A DNA stretch of 64,000 nt from Isoetes taiwanensis (lineage: Eukaryota > Streptophyta > Lycopodiopsida > Isoetales > Isoetaceae), in contig JAJEKV010000058.1 of the NCBI GenBank assembly GCA_021234155.1, positions 1,979,060-2,043,059 of the forward strand, written 5' to 3'. Shown in pieces: positions 62,274 to 64,000 of this stretch. Made by a program: the position numbers and the translations under genes. Below the pieces are notes generated by a model, which was given only the letters and a program-made list of their open reading frames with translations, did no database searches and was not told the origin of the DNA. The stretch's first letter is position 1. Every line of letters begins with the position of its first letter.

Positions 62274-64000
62274 TGCATGCATTCTAAAATCATCTCTTCT
62301 AAACCCTACATAGCATCATAAGTAGTATCCGTCACGCCGCCAGGTGAGAATGGCGATAACCAAGTAGGCTGATGACGAATCGGCATGCACCTCCGCCTCG
62401 CCACACGCAATCCAGATAGAAAGAGCCCAACCCAAAACTCAAAATCATAGGAAAGAAAATTCTTGATTTTTGGATGTCGAGAATTTTTCGGTGTTTAAAC
62501 TCTCAATACCTTTAGAAAATGACTTAAAAAAAAAATTCCAAAAATGTTTTCCTTCAAACCCGGAAAAACCCAAATTAATAAGATAGATAAGACCATTAAG
62601 AAGGAAATGCTTGATATTAGCGTAAAACTTAATGCTACATTTAATATAATGCGAGCGGACAAGCGAGAATGTGAAATTTTAATTTACACAAGATGTTTAT
62701 ACATAAAGTATTGTCAAGCTGGAGATGTAAGTGATTGATGTCGAATGGCGGTACTATCCCTTACGACCCATAGTAAATTATACTTGTGCCAAGCTTGGGA
62801 GGATGAGATCTGATATTCCATGGTAGGGCTTATGATCAAGAGATTGAACAAATTGTTCCTTGCTTTCGATAAAGTTCCCAAAGGTGATCATCCACATTGA
62901 GGAATGCTTCTTCATATGTGTTATTCGATGGGACCAACTCTTTTCGCATAGTGCGTCGCAACTTGTGGATAGGTTTATCGAAAAACATGACAATTTTCAC
63001 CCCTTAGTGGTGTAATGTGACATGCTTGTCCCTGTAATAGACATGCCATGATAGATGCACAATCAATGACTTATAATCTATGCATAAAGGGATTTATCAA
63101 AGAGAGAGACAATCAATCTAAAAATACCCAAAATTTGTATTAAAATGGCATACAAATGCATATATAAATAATAATACATATATCATAATGGCGAAGGCCA
63201 CACATTATAACTCAAAGAACTATGTTCACGAACTTCGTCCTCCATCATGATCCATTGGCATAGGAGGTGGAGGTGGATGGCCGGTGTCAGTAGAGTAATT
63301 AGGGGCTGATAGTGCGTGCGCTTAATAGAAGCAATCTCGGAAGGATAAAGGCGTGTGGCCAAAGGGGCGGCCACAAGGGCTTCATGCTCATCCATGGCGC
63401 TATATCCTACCTAGAGGCGGTCAAAGCAAAGTCCGCCGCACAAGCACATATGTGAATGATATGCGATATGGGGGAACTTCTTATGGCTGCCAAGGTGGAC
63501 AATGCGGACCCACCATGATGCTTACGCCTGCGGGGCTGGGTCCCATGTCACAAAGAGGACTGGCCCTGCTTTAGAGATGAAAGGAAGAAGCAAGTAAAAG
63601 TGATTTCCCAAAGCACTAACCTCTAAGATAACCGAGAGGTAGCTACTTCCTTGTCGAGGGTCCATGGTGACATCTTCCTCTTTAAGTTCTGCTTCTCTTC
63701 CTTAGGATGATCCTTTGTTGTTATAAAGATCTTCCCCTTCTTCATCAGTCCCGAAGGGATATCTACCATGTTAATGTTTGGGGCGTGGGGTCTCATAGCA
63801 ACAAAAGCTTCGTCGGTGGTTTGGGATGGTGGTTCTTGTAACATAAGGTCTCATGACCTCAAGAGGGTGTCGGTGGCTTGATGGTCTCCTATATAACACC
63901 GCGTGCCTTCCTCTTGGCCTTAAGGTCAGCAACCACATGGTATGTCCACATGATATCCTCAATAGGAGGTATTCCTATACGATGGTGGATGTCGGGGAAG
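62274..64000. other. No gene recognised
   Basis: About 1.7 kb. The minus strand from 64000 to 63180 has several adjacent short frames with protein-like composition (IPPIEDIMWTYHVVADLKAK at the window edge, INMVDIPSGLMKKGKIFIT at about 63.75 kb and KEEKQNLKRKM). They could be one frameshifted ORF that continues outside the window, perhaps of a retroelement, but I cannot name it. Confidence 0.35.

Overview
This is nuclear DNA of a land plant with a large, repeat-filled genome. The genes have spliceosomal introns with GT..AG borders, and most of the sequence is decayed LTR retrotransposons and LINEs, on both strands and often nested. The best clue to the lineage is an intact microbial-type terpene synthase-like gene (28594-29841, minus). 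This family is known from ferns, lycophytes and bryophytes and is not normally found in seed plants. I therefore infer a non-seed plant, most likely a fern or lycophyte. No species can be named from the sequence alone.

Layout. 1-7.8 kb: an unrecognised ORF, then a decayed Ty3/gypsy chromovirus (gag, protease, RT, RNase H, integrase, chromodomain, polypurine tract, 3' LTR) on the plus strand. 7.8-13.8 kb: two head-to-tail copies of one L1-type LINE on the minus strand; the second carries a 477-bp solo LTR. 13.8-20.2 kb: LINE and chromovirus fragments. 20.5-27.8 kb: an unrecognised transposon-like fragment, a second, non-chromovirus gypsy element (Tat-like), an unrecognised broken gene and a LINE end. 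28.6-34.6 kb is the gene island: the terpene synthase on the minus strand and, divergent from it, a 13-exon GH1 beta-glucosidase gene on the plus strand with one in-frame TGA. 34.7-42 kb: LINE ends, a 57-bp minisatellite and a long LINE copy. 42.8-45.2 kb: a G-rich block, a stray beta-glucosidase exon and a broken NPF (NRT1/PTR) transporter gene. 45.7-52.4 kb: a second chromovirus of the same lineage as the first, on the minus strand. 52.4-58.4 kb: a nearly full-length LINE, apparently inserted in its gag, with three ~180-bp tandem units upstream of its first ORF. 58.4-64 kb: AT-rich DNA without a recognisable gene.

One LINE family ties the window together (called LINE-T here). Its copies end in a shared 3' core (GGTCTCCGTGGACG plus an A-rich stretch) followed by a short tandem repeat, usually (TATTC)n, instead of poly(A). 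I see six such 3' ends, including one of only about 43 bp just behind the beta-glucosidase gene.

The only likely functional host gene is the terpene synthase. The beta-glucosidase is complete except for a nonsense codon that fits a methyl-CpG transition. Their divergent arrangement 1.1 kb apart would suit a small terpenoid-glycoside module, but that is inference.
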